DNA of 37,014 nt, taken from positions 1 through 37,014 of the forward strand of contig JAIERG010000104.1 in assembly GCA_019747095.1 (NCBI GenBank), in the 5' to 3' direction. Shown piece after piece: positions 25,371 to 33,563 of this stretch. The notes under the pieces were generated by a model. It did no database searches. It saw only the letters and a program-made list of their open reading frames with translations, and was not told the origin of the DNA. The stretch's first letter is position 1. Every line of letters begins with the position of its first letter. Both the position numbers and the translations under genes were made by a program. This stretch comes from Caulobacteraceae bacterium (GTDB lineage: Bacteria > Pseudomonadota > Alphaproteobacteria > Caulobacterales > Caulobacteraceae).

Positions 25371-27146
25371 ATGAAACAGTTCTTCCTGACGGTGCTCGGT
25401 GTCTTCACCGGCCTGATCCTGTTCCTCGTGGTTCTGCCGATCGTGCTGATCATCGGGGCAGCCGCCAGCGCCGGCCCCGCGGCCACGCCAGCGAATTCGG
25501 TGCTGGAGCTGGATTTGCGCCAGGGCCTGACCGACCAGGAAAGCGACAATCCCTTCGCGGCCTTCGGCGGTTCGGGTCTGTCGGTCATGGAGGTCGTCGA
25601 CGTTCTGGCCCAGGCCGAGACAGACCGGGCCGTGAAGGTCCTGTTGATCCGCTTGCCCGAAGCCGGGCTGAACCCGGCGACGGCAGACGAGCTGCGTCAG
25701 GCGGTGCGGCGTTTCCGCGCGGCGGGCAAGCCGGTGATCGCCCATTCCCAGGGTTTCCTGCCGGTGGGCACCGTCATTTCGAGCTACATGCTCGGGGCCT
25801 CGGCGTCCGAGCTCTGGATGCAGAACACCGCCAACTTCCAGGCGACGGGCTTCTCGGCCGACAGCGTCTTCCTGGGCCGCGCCTTCGAGCGCTACGGGAT
25901 CAACGCCCAGTTCGAGCAGCGCTACGAGTACAAGAACGCCGTCAACGAGTTCACCGAGAGCGACTACACAGGCCCGCACCGCGAGGCCATGACGGCGTGG
26001 ATGACGTCGATCTATGACTCGGCCATCGCCAATGCGGCCTCTGACCGGCGCGTCCAACCGGCGGCCCTCAAGACGACGATCGAGGCCGGCCCCTACACGG
26101 CTCAACAGGCGCTCTCGCTGAAGCTCATCGACAAGATCGGCCAGGTCGAGGAGGCCGAGACTGAAGCCAAGCGTCGGGCCGGCAACGGGGCGGATATTGT
26201 CGCGTTCGAAGATTACGCCTCGACGAAGGGACTGCGTGCGGGCTCGGGCCGGGACGCCATCGCCATCGTGGGCGGAGAGGGCGCGATCGTGACCGGAGCG
26301 GGCGACGGCGGCTCCTTCGGCGGAGGCACGTCGATCTACTCCGATCGCACGGCCGAGGCGATCTACGACGCCATCGAGGATAGTTCGGTCAAGGCGATCG
26401 TCTTCCGCGTCTCATCACCAGGGGGTTCACCGGAAGCGTCCGAGCAGATCCTCGCCGCGGTGCGCGCAGCCAAGGCGGCCGGCAAGCCCGTTGTGGTCTC
26501 CATGGGGGAATATGCCGCGTCCGGCGGCTACTGGATCAGCTCCGAAGCCAACTGGATCGTGGCACAGCCCTCCACCCTGACAGGCTCGATCGGCGTGTTC
26601 GGCGGCAAGTTCGTGATTGCCGAGGCCCTTGGCCGCTTCGGCGTGGACATGCGGGGACTATCGGTCGGTGGTGAGTACGCCGACGCCTTCTCGGCCTCCG
26701 AAACCTGGACCGAGACCCAGCGCGCGGCCTTCGCGGCATCCATGGACCGGACCTATGAGGAGTTCGTTCAGCGGGTCTCGACCGGGCGCCGCCTGCCCGT
26801 CGCGCGAGTGCGTGAAATCGCTCGGGGGAGGGTCTGGACCGGTGCCCAGGCGCGCAGCCTCGGCCTCGTGGACCAGCTCGGTGGGCTTACCGAGGCCATC
26901 GCCAAGGCCAGGGAGCTTGCTGAAATCCCGGCCGATCAGTCCGTACGCTACAAGCGATTCCCGACGCCGCTTTCCCCTTGGGATGCCCTGTCCGAAGCAT
27001 TCGGCGTCCAGTCTGAAGCCGCGCGCGCACTGGTCTTGCTAGGCAGCGTCATGGCTGACCCGCAGGCCCAGGCCGTGCTCGGCGAGATCCGGACCCAGCG
27101 GATGCGTGGAGAGGGGGCCACCGTCCTCGCCGATCAGCCGCTTTGA
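25371..27146 (+). CDS. sppA: Signal peptide peptidase SppA, 67K type
   Basis: 591 residues, the long two-domain form. An inner-membrane serine protease that degrades cleaved signal peptides in the periplasm. An N-terminal membrane anchor (about 8-33) is followed by the first domain carrying the catalytic lysine, K188 in Y-E-Y-K-N-A. The second domain carries S-S-P-G-G-S-P-E-A-S-E (348-358) and the nucleophile S384 in E-Y-A-A-S-G-G-Y-W-I-S, then T-G-S-I-G-V-F. The Ser/Lys dyad is therefore intact. It starts 99 bases after flhA and is probably expressed separately from the flagellar operon, although no terminator is visible between them. Confidence 0.93.
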   Translation: MKQFFLTVLGVFTGLILFLVVLPIVLIIGAAASAGPAATPANSVLELDLRQGLTDQESDNPFAAFGGSGLSVMEVVDVLAQAETDRAVKVLLIRLPEAGLNPATADELRQAVRRFRAAGKPVIAHSQGFLPVGTVISSYMLGASASELWMQNTANFQATGFSADSVFLGRAFERYGINAQFEQRYEYKNAVNEFTESDYTGPHREAMTAWMTSIYDSAIANAASDRRVQPAALKTTIEAGPYTAQQALSLKLIDKIGQVEEAETEAKRRAGNGADIVAFEDYASTKGLRAGSGRDAIAIVGGEGAIVTGAGDGGSFGGGTSIYSDRTAEAIYDAIEDSSVKAIVFRVSSPGGSPEASEQILAAVRAAKAAGKPVVVSMGEYAASGGYWISSEANWIVAQPSTLTGSIGVFGGKFVIAEALGRFGVDMRGLSVGGEYADAFSASETWTETQRAAFAASMDRTYEEFVQRVSTGRRLPVARVREIARGRVWTGAQARSLGLVDQLGGLTEAIAKARELAEIPADQSVRYKRFPTPLSPWDALSEAFGVQSEAARALVLLGSVMADPQAQAVLGEIRTQRMRGEGATVLADQPL

Positions 27147-27154
27147 CCCGCCCT

Positions 27155-27176
27155 GCGTCACACTCGCCTGTGATGC
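27155..27176 (+). terminator. Hairpin downstream of sppA
   Basis: GCGTCACA (27155-27162), loop CTCGCC and TGTGATGC (27169-27176) form an 8-bp stem with one G-U pair, 8 bases after the sppA stop. No U-run follows, so a role as an intrinsic terminator is uncertain; it could equally be an operator palindrome. Confidence 0.35.
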
Positions 27177-27267
27177 GTCCGGTCATTGACGGTTCATCCT
27201 TGTGGCCCGACATTGCCGGCTCAGGCGTGGGTCAGGTTCGCTGACCTTCGCCCAGCAGGGACCGGGA

Positions 27268-27582
27268 ATGACCAACGATCGTTTCGCTTCGCTCGGCTTT
27301 CAGCACCGTCGCCACCAAGGGCTTCTGGCCCCGATCATGTGGCTGGGCGGCGTGATCGCGACCGTGGCGGCGCTGACCGTCGGCGCGATTCTGGCCGTCT
27401 TCACAGCGGCGGCGGTCGCCGTGATCGCGCTCTGCGCCAGCGTCCTTGTCTTCTTTGCCGGCCTTGCCGTCCGGGCGCGCAAACGGGCTTTCGTTCGGGC
27501 CCGTCGCCATGACGACGTGATCGAGGCCGAGAAGGTCGGTGACACCTGGGTCGCCTATGGCTGGGAGCGTAACGGGCGCTGA
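27268..27582 (+). CDS. Small membrane protein of unknown function
   Basis: 104 residues from ATG 27268 (MTNDRFASLGFQ); CAGGGACCGGGA upstream gives a modest ribosome site. Two closely spaced hydrophobic segments (about 20-42 and 45-67) are separated by few polar residues, and the C-terminal 35 residues are basic then acidic, ending V-A-Y-G-W-E-R-N-G-R, probably cytoplasmic. No known domain is recognised. It ends 2 bases before the GTG start of the amidase gene, so the two form an operon; a role in the envelope or in peptidoglycan turnover is suggested only by that neighbour. Confidence 0.65.
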   Translation: MTNDRFASLGFQHRRHQGLLAPIMWLGGVIATVAALTVGAILAVFTAAAVAVIALCASVLVFFAGLAVRARKRAFVRARRHDDVIEAEKVGDTWVAYGWERNGR

Positions 27583-27584
27583 TC

Positions 27585-28349
27585 GTGCCTTTGCGCATTT
27601 CCGAGGCTCCGTCCGCCAACTTCGATCAGCGCCGGGGGCCGCCCGACATGGTGCTGCTCCATTACACAGGGATGCAGACCGCCCAGGCGGCGGTTGAACG
27701 CCTGCGCGATCCTGAGGCCAAGGTTTCTGCCCACTACGTCGTCGACGAAGACGGCTCGATCCTGCATCTGGTGCCCGAGGAGCGTCGCGCCTGGCACGCG
27801 GGCAAGAGCTGGTGGAAGGGTGAGACCGACATCAACGCCGTCTCGATCGGCATAGAGATCGTCAATCCGGGCCATGAATGGGGCTATCGCGCCTTCCCCG
27901 ACGCCCAGATCGAAGCCGTCATCGCCCTCATCGACGACATCCGCACGCGCTGGGCCATCGAGGACGCGCGCATTCTGGGCCACTCCGACGTGGCACCGGC
28001 CCGCAAGCAGGATCCCGGCGAGCTGTTCCCGTGGAGACGTCTGGCCGAACACCGTCAGGGCCTGTGGTTCGAACCGGCCGCCGAGCGCATCGCCGCTCTC
28101 GGCCCGCCGCTTGCGGTCGGCGACAGCGGTCTGGGCGTTCATGTCCTGCAGGCGGGACTTCATCGCCTCGGCTACGAACCTCTACCCGATGGCATTTACT
28201 CCGAGGAGACCCGGATCACGGTCGAGGCCTTCCAGCGTCACTGGCGACCTTCCAGGGTCGATGGCATCGCCGACGGCGAGACCCGCGCGACCCTCATGGG
28301 CGTGCTGCAGCTGGCGACAGCCGAGAGCGTCACGGGCGTCCTGAATTGA
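27585..28349 (+). CDS. N-acetylmuramoyl-L-alanine amidase (AmpD-like) with peptidoglycan-binding domain
   Basis: 254 residues from GTG 27585. The amidase_2 domain (about 15-155) has the zinc ligands H26 (L-L-H-Y-T), H133 (L-G-H-S-D-V) and D143 (K-Q-D-P-G), and the S-I-G-I-E-I-V-N segment; these correspond to H34, H154 and D164 of AmpD. A PG_binding_1 helical domain follows (about 175-245: G-V-H-V-L-Q-A-G-L-H-R-L-G-Y, then F-Q-R-H-W). The enzyme cleaves the bond between MurNAc and L-Ala. There is no signal peptide, so it may work on recycled anhydro-muropeptides in the cytoplasm like AmpD, although the extra binding domain is more typical of AmiD-type enzymes. The stop is 28 bases before rnpB. 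Confidence 0.87.
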   Translation: MPLRISEAPSANFDQRRGPPDMVLLHYTGMQTAQAAVERLRDPEAKVSAHYVVDEDGSILHLVPEERRAWHAGKSWWKGETDINAVSIGIEIVNPGHEWGYRAFPDAQIEAVIALIDDIRTRWAIEDARILGHSDVAPARKQDPGELFPWRRLAEHRQGLWFEPAAERIAALGPPLAVGDSGLGVHVLQAGLHRLGYEPLPDGIYSEETRITVEAFQRHWRPSRVDGIADGETRATLMGVLQLATAESVTGVLN

Positions 28350-28377
28350 CCTGCGGCGTCGAAGCGTCCACCTAGCC

Positions 28378-28754
28378 GGTGTCAGACGGCCGGGCGGTCG
28401 CGGCGAGGGCTTGCCTTCGTCGAGGAAAGTCCGGGCTCCACGGTGAGAAGGCGGCGGATAACTTCCGCCCGGGGCGACCCGAGGGATAGCGCCACAGAAA
28501 GCAAACCGCCTCTTCGGAGGTAAGGGTGAAAGGGTGGGGTAAGAGCCCACCGCGTCGCTGGTGACAGGGACGGCATGGCAAGCCCCGCCTGGAGCAAGAC
28601 CGAATAGGGGTGTCGTGCGACCTCGGTTGCAGGGTTCACCGCCCGAGACGCCCGGGTAGGTCGCGAGAACCGTCCAGCAATGGCCGGTCCAGAGGAATGA
28701 TCGTCGCCGCGCTTCGGTGCGGAACAGAACCCGGCTTACAGGCCGTCTGGCACC
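28378..28754 (+). ncRNA. rnpB: RNase P RNA, bacterial type A
   Basis: About 377 nt. The catalytic RNA that trims 5' leaders from tRNA precursors. The universal blocks are present: GAGGAAAGTCCGGGCTCC at 28422-28439 (CR I), the CACAGAAA block near 28493-28500, GAGGAATGATCG near 28692-28703, and ACAGAACCCGGCTTACA at 28724-28740 (CR V). The ends were placed by the long P1 helix: GGTGTCAGACGGCC at 28378-28391 pairs with GGCCGTCTGGCACC at 28741-28754. The gene starts 28 bases after the amidase stop, so its promoter probably lies inside that gene. No U-run terminator follows; two hairpin-forming repeats do. Confidence 0.95.
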
Positions 28755-28762
28755 TCTTTCTT

Positions 28763-28853
28763 GCGCTACCGCTCGACGCGCGGCGTCTCTCTGCTTGAGC
28801 GCGGCTTGGTGGCGCTACCGCTCGCGACGCGATCGCTCGCTGCTTGAGCGCGG
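28763..28853 (+). repeat. Two imperfect 42-base hairpin repeats after rnpB
   Basis: Copy 1 is 28763-28804 and copy 2 is 28812-28853, a 49-base period. Both begin GCGCTACCGCTC and end CTGCTTGAGCGCGG, with a variable middle. In each, CGCTC near the start can pair with GAGCG near the end. Copy 1 also has GACGC-GCG-GCGTC inside; copy 2 has the palindrome GCGATCGC. They may act as an RNA processing or termination structure for rnpB, or be a small mobile REP-like element. Confidence 0.6.
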
Positions 28854-28920
28854 GTATGTCGCGGCGGGGTACAGGGGGACCACCTCCCTTGAAGCGCCCG
28901 GATTGTGTATGGCGTCGCCC

Positions 28921-29382
28921 ATGACCACCGATACCTCCGGCCTGTCCCAACTCGGCCGCCAGATCGCCCAGCCCGACAGCCCCGAGACGGCGCAGCTCGA
29001 GCGCGTGCTCAATCCGCATCCAGACACGCTATACTTGGCCCGGTTTACCGCGCCCGAGTTCACCAGCCTGTGCCCCGTGACGGCCCAGCCGGATTTCGCC
29101 CACCTGGTCATCGACTATGCGCCGGCTGAGTGGCTGGTGGAGTCCAAGTCGCTGAAGCTCTACCTGACCAGCTTCCGCAATCACGGGGCCTTCCACGAGG
29201 ACTGCACCGTTGCCATCGGCAAGCGGCTTGCCGGTCTGCTGGCCCCCAAGTGGCTACGAATCGGTGGCTATTGGTATCCGCGCGGCGGCATTCCGATCGA
29301 CGTCTTCTGGCAAACGGGTACGCCGCCGGCAGGCTTGTGGCTGCCTGACCAGGGCGTGCCCACCTATCGCGGACGAGGATGA
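28921..29382 (+). CDS. queF: NADPH-dependent 7-cyano-7-deazaguanine reductase
   Basis: 153 residues, matching the short (YkvM-type) QueF. It reduces preQ0 to preQ1 in queuosine biosynthesis. The catalytic C51 is in F-T-S-L-C-P-V-T, D58 in Q-P-D-F, the substrate-binding V-E-S-K-S-L-K-L-Y at 73-81, and F-H-E-D at 91-94 follows. The C-terminus [12 protein letters not shown] ends the T-fold. Two in-frame ATGs, 28909 and 28921, are possible; neither has a strong ribosome site, and the second gives the usual [12 protein letters not shown] start. A degraded copy of its last 47 codons lies at 30548-30688. Confidence 0.93.
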   Translation: MTTDTSGLSQLGRQIAQPDSPETAQLERVLNPHPDTLYLARFTAPEFTSLCPVTAQPDFAHLVIDYAPAEWLVESKSLKLYLTSFRNHGAFHEDCTVAIGKRLAGLLAPKWLRIGGYWYPRGGIPIDVFWQTGTPPAGLWLPDQGVPTYRGRG

Positions 29383-29485
29383 GTTCGTCCCGGCCATAAG
29401 CGGCCCTTATCGGCTTGATTAGTGCGACCGTCTTGATGGTCGTGTGGTTCTGGGTGAGGCTTTTCGTGCGGCCCGGGCCCCTCTG

Positions 29486-29502
29486 ACGATCATGGTGATC
29501 GT
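29486..29502. repeat. Perfect inverted repeat ACGATCA-TGG-TGATCGT
   Basis: A 7-base perfect inverted repeat with a 3-base spacer lies in the 221-base gap between queF and the small basic protein gene. A second small inverted repeat, CGACC-N8-GGTCG, is at 29425-29442, and ATAAG...CTTAT directly follows queF around 29396-29410. They could be an operator and terminator structures. No gene is evident in the gap. Confidence 0.4.
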
Positions 29503-29603
29503 GATGTCGGACCGCATCGGGTGCGCTCGATGACTGGGTCCGGCTGAACCAACGCCCCCAATCCCGTCACAAGGCGCTCCGATCGAAAGAAAGGAGAGGC
29601 ACG

Positions 29604-29789
29604 ATGACTATGGTTCTGTCCCGTCGACTGCGCGCGTTTCAGGCGCTGGTCGACCTGACGTCCCACCGAAGAGGAACGACTTCGCACCGCTATCGCGGCA
29701 AGGTCGACAAGAAACAATTCCGGCCCAGGAAGCAGCGCTACTCGCTGATCGGCCGGATACTCGCGCGCCTCACAGGCCGCCGGGGCTGA
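29604..29789 (+). CDS. Small basic hypothetical protein
   Basis: 61 residues with about one third Arg, Lys or His and a Leu/Ile-containing C-terminus (Y-S-L-I-G-R-I-L-A-R-L-T-G-R-R-G). The start ATG 29604 is preceded by AAAGGAGAGG about 8 bases upstream, one of the best ribosome sites in the window, which is the main reason to accept it as a gene. No domain is recognised; a nucleic-acid or membrane-surface binding peptide is possible from charge alone. It lies 97 bases before the TerB gene on the same strand. Confidence 0.55.
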   Translation: MTMVLSRRLRAFQALVDLTSHRRGTTSHRYRGKVDKKQFRPRKQRYSLIGRILARLTGRRG

Positions 29790-29886
29790 TCCGCCCCAAA
29801 CGCGTCGGCGGGTCCACCCCCCGCCCGCCGACGCCCCCATTTCACAAGACAGACCGGCCGGCACGCGTCGGCCCGGGAGAGAGTTC

Positions 29887-30366
29887 ATGACTTCAACCGA
29901 AACCCTTGCCAGCCGCCGCGCGGTCGTCGATCCGGCAGAGCTCTGCACACCGGGTGCCGTTGACCAGCTGGACGCCACGGTCGCGGCCTGCGCCCTGGTC
30001 GCTCAGGCCGACGGCTGGGTCACGCCCGAGGAAGCCCGCCAGATGCTCGCACGCATGCGCGGCTCGCCGACCCTGGCCTTCTTTGGCGCAGAGGAGCCCT
30101 CGGTTCTCTTCGATGCCCTGAACGTGCGCTTCGAGACAGACCTTGATGAGGCAGAGGCTCTTGCGGAGGCCACCGTGGCCCGTCTTCGCGGCCGGCCCGA
30201 AATTGCCCGCCAGGTCATAGAGACCGCCTGCGCCGTCGCTGAGGCCGATGGGGGCTTCGACGCGGCCGAACGCGAGACGGTCCTGCGCCTCTGCCAGATG
30301 CTGAACGTCGATCCGGCGAGCGTCGGGCTGATGGCTCCAGGTACACGCGGAGGGCTGACATCATGA
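29887..30366 (+). CDS. TerB family (tellurite-resistance-like) protein
   Basis: 159 residues, ATG 29887 with GGGAGAGAG 5-12 bases upstream. TerB-like all-helical domain: two repeated motifs, [15 protein letters not shown] (about 37-51) and [18 protein letters not shown] (about 116-133), show the typical acidic A-D-G-x-x-x-x-x-E signature that can bind metal. TerB proteins associate with membrane stress complexes; a link to real tellurite resistance is not implied, since no other ter gene is present. Its TGA overlaps the ATG of the next small frame (ATGA at 30363). Confidence 0.8.
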   Translation: MTSTETLASRRAVVDPAELCTPGAVDQLDATVAACALVAQADGWVTPEEARQMLARMRGSPTLAFFGAEEPSVLFDALNVRFETDLDEAEALAEATVARLRGRPEIARQVIETACAVAEADGGFDAAERETVLRLCQMLNVDPASVGLMAPGTRGGLTS

Positions 30367-30551
30367 CTGTCGGCGGCCTGGGACCTGTGGCGACGGCCGC
30401 CCTGTGGCGCGCCTATGCCGGCCATTCGGTGCAGCAGGTCGGAGCCCATCAGAGCAGTCCAACCAGCCTGCCGGTCCGCCCGGTCGACCCGGTCAGCGAG
30501 GATCTTCTGGCCCGCCGACCGAGCCGTCATACTCTGGATATCCGGGTTTGA
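30363..30551 (+). CDS. Small hypothetical protein coupled to the TerB gene
   Basis: 62 residues beginning [20 protein letters not shown] and ending [12 protein letters not shown]. The ATG overlaps the TerB stop (ATGA), which suggests translational coupling and is the main support. No domain is recognised. Its last bases run into the queF remnant that begins at 30548, so the original 3' end may have been changed by that event. Confidence 0.5.
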   Translation: MTVGGLGPVATAALWRAYAGHSVQQVGAHQSSPTSLPVRPVDPVSEDLLARRPSRHTLDIRV

Positions 30552-30691
30552 GCCCCCGCTGGCTGTGCATCGGCGACAACGGGGACCCGCGCGGGGGCAT
30601 CTTGGTCGACGTCTTCTGGCAGGCGGGTGCGCCGCCGGAAGAGGTTTGGCTGCCGGACCCGGGCGTGCCGACCTGTCGTGGGCGGGGTAGG
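30548..30691 (+). pseudogene. queF 3'-end remnant
   Basis: Translation of 30548-30688 gives a 47-residue stretch that aligns without gaps to the last 47 residues of the intact QueF encoded at 29239-29379: 31 of 47 are identical, including P-R-G-G-I, D-V-F-W-Q and W-L-P-D-x-G-V-P-T. The stop codon position reads AGG here instead of TGA, so the frame runs on to about 30730. The catalytic part is missing. This is a decayed partial copy of queF, either from an old duplication with later loss or from a lost homologous gene. No repeat borders are visible. Confidence 0.8.
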
Positions 30692-30706
30692 CCACCCTGT
30701 CTCTTT

Positions 30707-31525
30707 CTAAAGGTACGGTGCCCACATTAGCGCGATCGTTCCGAAGACCCCAATCGCCGTAAACGCGGCGGCAGCGAGGACGATGGTTGCGGAGAGAAAC
30801 TTCGGTACCGCATGGGCGCTGCGCTCGGCCCAAAGATACAGCTCCAGTAAGGCCAGCGGGATCAGATAGCTGCCGAAGACGAGGACGACGTCGGCCGGAC
30901 CTGACAGACTGTCCGACATGCCGACAGGCCCTTGGTTGACCAATACCCATCCCATGATGCCAACCCTGAGAAACCAGACGCCGCTGACTGCCATGAAGGT
31001 GCGCATCGCCCAGACCCGGTGCTGGTCGAACTGTTGCTTGACGGCGTGTCGCCAAGCGAGGCCGCCGAAGATCAGGATCAGAAGCCCGTCCACCACGATG
31101 GCGACCGAGGAGACGGTGGACAGCGAGGTCCCCCGGACGAGGGTCAGCCAGAAGCCACTCAAAGCCATGAAGGCGGCTACGACGAGGAAGGTCCGTCCGC
31201 TCCAGCGGTGCAAGGCCGGGAAGGCGCGTCGGATCGCCGGGACCAGCTGCACCAGCCCTGCCAAAGTAACGACCGATGCCAGCAGGACATGGGCGGCGAA
31301 GACGAAATTCCCAGCCTCGTCGCCGACGATATAGCCATCAATCAGCGGCTTGTCGTTCCAGCCGGCGTAGTTCCCGGCCACGGTGCGCGTCCCGTAAAAT
31401 GCGAGGATGAAGCCGACGAAGGCCGCCTGGCCGATGGCTGCGACGACGAACCAGAGGATGCCGGCCCAACGCAGGGCTCCGGCTGCAGCGCCCTTGGCGG
31501 GCACCAGTAAAGAATGACCGGACAT
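30707..31525 (-). CDS. DUF2306 domain integral membrane protein
   Basis: 272 residues from ATG 31525, with GGGAGA about 5 bases upstream. Seven or eight hydrophobic segments are visible, with conserved H-R-W-S-G-R (about 127) and D-Q-H-R-V-W-A-M-R (about 179) between helices, the pattern of DUF2306 (YozB-like) membrane proteins whose histidines suggest haem or metal contact. Function is unknown. It is divergent from the membrane AraC regulator gene with a 185-base gap between start codons, the usual layout for a regulator and its target, so it may be controlled by that regulator. Confidence 0.8.
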   Translation of the reverse strand: MSGHSLLVPAKGAAAGALRWAGILWFVVAAIGQAAFVGFILAFYGTRTVAGNYAGWNDKPLIDGYIVGDEAGNFVFAAHVLLASVVTLAGLVQLVPAIRRAFPALHRWSGRTFLVVAAFMALSGFWLTLVRGTSLSTVSSVAIVVDGLLILIFGGLAWRHAVKQQFDQHRVWAMRTFMAVSGVWFLRVGIMGWVLVNQGPVGMSDSLSGPADVVLVFGSYLIPLALLELYLWAERSAHAVPKFLSATIVLAAAAFTAIGVFGTIALMWAPYL

Positions 31526-31710
31526 GATGTCTCCCGATTGACCCTGAAATGCGGGGCCTAGGCAGGCATTCGGACGATGTTGGCCGGGCGTCTCGCCGAT
31601 TTGGAAATCGGCCAGAGATTTCCTGCCTGGGAGCGTCACGGAAGGGCGGGAGCGCGCTGGACAGGCCCGTACTGGCGGGTCATGACTCGGTGAGAGCCCC
31701 GGGAGGATCG

Positions 31711-32709
31711 GTGTCCACGCAGCGAGTTCTCAGCGTTCCAGTTGCCAGCCGGGCCTCGTGGCCCCGGCGGACACCCACTCGTCTTGAGGCCTATTCGGCG
31801 TTCTGCGCCGTCTCCTTCCTCTGCTACATCGCGGGTCGCTTGACCGACGGTTCCGCCGAGATACTGTTTTCGGCCGTCGGTGCGGGGGCCTGCGGATGGG
31901 CGTGGTTGCTGACCCGGGCCCTGTTCGATCCGGCACCCCGCGACGTCTGGTGGCCCCGCATCGTGGCGACCGTCGTCGCGGTCGCCGGTGCGCTGACGGT
32001 CCTCGCGCCAGCCGAAGGCGGCTTCTACGGCTTCGCTGGAAACGTCTATCAGCTCAGCGGTTCGGCGGCCATGTTGTTGGCCTTCATGGAGCCGTTCCAG
32101 GCGCACCAGGGCAACATCGGGGTGTCGGAGAAGCGATTTCGGCTCATCTTTCTCGCGATCAATGCGGCTCAGCTGGTGGCGGTTCTAGGGTCGGGAGCCT
32201 CCAGCCAGGTTCCCGGCGAGATCGGGCGGACTGACCTGATCCGAATCGCCTGCTGCGTGATTGGTCTGGTCGGGGCGTCGGCCGCGGTCTGGTATCGTCT
32301 GCGCCATCCGCTGGGTCAGTCGGACGCGACGGCTTCGGCGCGCAGGGTGCCGACGGATGAGGACAGACGCCTTGCCGAACAGCTTCTGGCGCTGTTGCGC
32401 GATGAAGGGATCGACGGCCGGCCAGACCTCAGGATCGGCGATGTCGCTGCACGCATGGGCCAGCCGGAATACAAGGTGTCCCAGTGCATCAGCACTGTTC
32501 TGGGCTTCCCGAATTTCAACCGGCTGATCAATCACCACCGGATAGAGCGCGCGAAACGCCTGCTCGCTGACCCGGATCAAGCCCTGCCGATTTTGCAGGT
32601 CGCGTTCGAGTGCGGATTCGGATCCGTCGGACCATTCAACCGCGCCTTCCGGGAGCAGGCCGGGGTGACACCCCGGGAATTCCGTGCAGCGAGCCGGCGG
32701 CCGTCTTGA
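31711..32709 (+). CDS. AraC-family transcription regulator with membrane-spanning N-terminus
   Basis: 332 residues from GTG 31711, chosen because GGGAGGATCG stands directly before it; the frame is open to 31549. The first 200 residues contain about six hydrophobic helices (for example A-F-C-A-V-S-F-L-C-Y-I-A and V-V-A-V-A-G-A-L-T-V-L-A). The C-terminus (about 225-325) is a double helix-turn-helix AraC domain: I-G-D-V-A-A-R-M-G then I-L-Q-V-A-F-E-C-G-F-G-S-V-G-P-F-N-R-A-F-R and G-V-T-P-R-E-F-R. It should bind DNA from the inner membrane; ligand unknown. Its TGA overlaps a TTG start of the next gene (TTGA), and it is divergent from the DUF2306 gene. Confidence 0.87.
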   Translation: MSTQRVLSVPVASRASWPRRTPTRLEAYSAFCAVSFLCYIAGRLTDGSAEILFSAVGAGACGWAWLLTRALFDPAPRDVWWPRIVATVVAVAGALTVLAPAEGGFYGFAGNVYQLSGSAAMLLAFMEPFQAHQGNIGVSEKRFRLIFLAINAAQLVAVLGSGASSQVPGEIGRTDLIRIACCVIGLVGASAAVWYRLRHPLGQSDATASARRVPTDEDRRLAEQLLALLRDEGIDGRPDLRIGDVAARMGQPEYKVSQCISTVLGFPNFNRLINHHRIERAKRLLADPDQALPILQVAFECGFGSVGPFNRAFREQAGVTPREFRAASRRPS

Positions 32710-33563
32710 CCGGACCCCGTCGCCTTCCCCTCGAGACCTGGGGGCGACACTGGCTCGGGCGGGTACAGGCGTGGGCTGACCGGCGGGCATGGTCCCGGTA
32801 CGGCTTCGAGTTCCTGTGGTTCGGCCTGAAACAGGCGTGGGCGTGCCTGTTCGGCGGGGCGATGCTGGCGCTGATTCTCGCCACCTTCCTGCTGTGGCCG
32901 GATGACAGCCCGATCAGCCGGTACGACTTCCTCGTCGTCGGGGCCGTCCTGGTTCAGATCGCCATGCTGGCGCTAAAGCTCGAGACCTGGGCCGAGGCAC
33001 GGGTCATCCTGCTGTTTCACATCGCCGGCACGATCATGGAGCTGTTCAAGACGGCCCATGGCTCATGGATCTACCCGGAGGACTCGGTGCTGCGGATCGG
33101 CGCCGTGCCGCTGTTCTCGGGCTTCATGTATGCGGCGGTGGGGTCCTACATCGCCCGGGTGCAGCGCATCTTTCATATCCGGGTGCGGGGCTATCCGCCG
33201 CTCTGGACCACCTGGGTGCTGGCCGCCGCCATTTATGTGAACTTCTTCGCCCATCACTGGCTGCCGGACATTCGGCTCGCCTTGTTCGTGGCAACGGCGC
33301 TGCTGTTCGGACAAGGATGGTTCTGGTTCACCGCCGACCGGGCGCGCCTGAAGATGCCGCTGTTGCTGGGGTATTTCCTGGTGGCCCTGTTCATCTGGTT
33401 CGCGGAGAACCTCGGCACGTTCGGGCGCGCCTGGATCTATCCGGGTCAGGAGGCGGGCTGGGAGATGGTGTCGCTGGCCAAGCTGGGCAGCTGGTATCTG
33501 CTCATGATCATTTCGGTGGTGCTGGTCTCCCTGGTCCATCGACCGGAGGAGGAGCCACGATGA
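32706..33563 (+). CDS. DUF817 integral membrane protein
   Basis: 285 residues if started at TTG 32706, which overlaps the upstream stop as TTGA; there is no ATG or GTG before the conserved part. Eight or so hydrophobic segments are present. The DUF817 (YoaT) signature is seen in F-E-F-L-W-F-G-L-K-Q-A-W-A-C (about 35-48), E-L-F-K-T-A-H-G-S-W-I-Y-P (about 113-125), G-F-M-Y-A-A-V-G-S-Y and F-A-E-N-L-G-T-F-G-R-A-W-I-Y-P-G-Q. The repeated G-x-W-I-Y-P motif is notable and polar within the membrane. Function unknown. Its TGA overlaps the ATG of the methyltransferase gene (ATGA). Confidence 0.85.
   Translation: MTGPRRLPLETWGRHWLGRVQAWADRRAWSRYGFEFLWFGLKQAWACLFGGAMLALILATFLLWPDDSPISRYDFLVVGAVLVQIAMLALKLETWAEARVILLFHIAGTIMELFKTAHGSWIYPEDSVLRIGAVPLFSGFMYAAVGSYIARVQRIFHIRVRGYPPLWTTWVLAAAIYVNFFAHHWLPDIRLALFVATALLFGQGWFWFTADRARLKMPLLLGYFLVALFIWFAENLGTFGRAWIYPGQEAGWEMVSLAKLGSWYLLMIISVVLVSLVHRPEEEPR

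Noticed and set aside
29490..29978. Minus-strand frame of 162 codons over the small basic protein and TerB start
   Set aside because: No ribosome site, no recognisable domain, and it is opposite two plus-strand genes with good starts.
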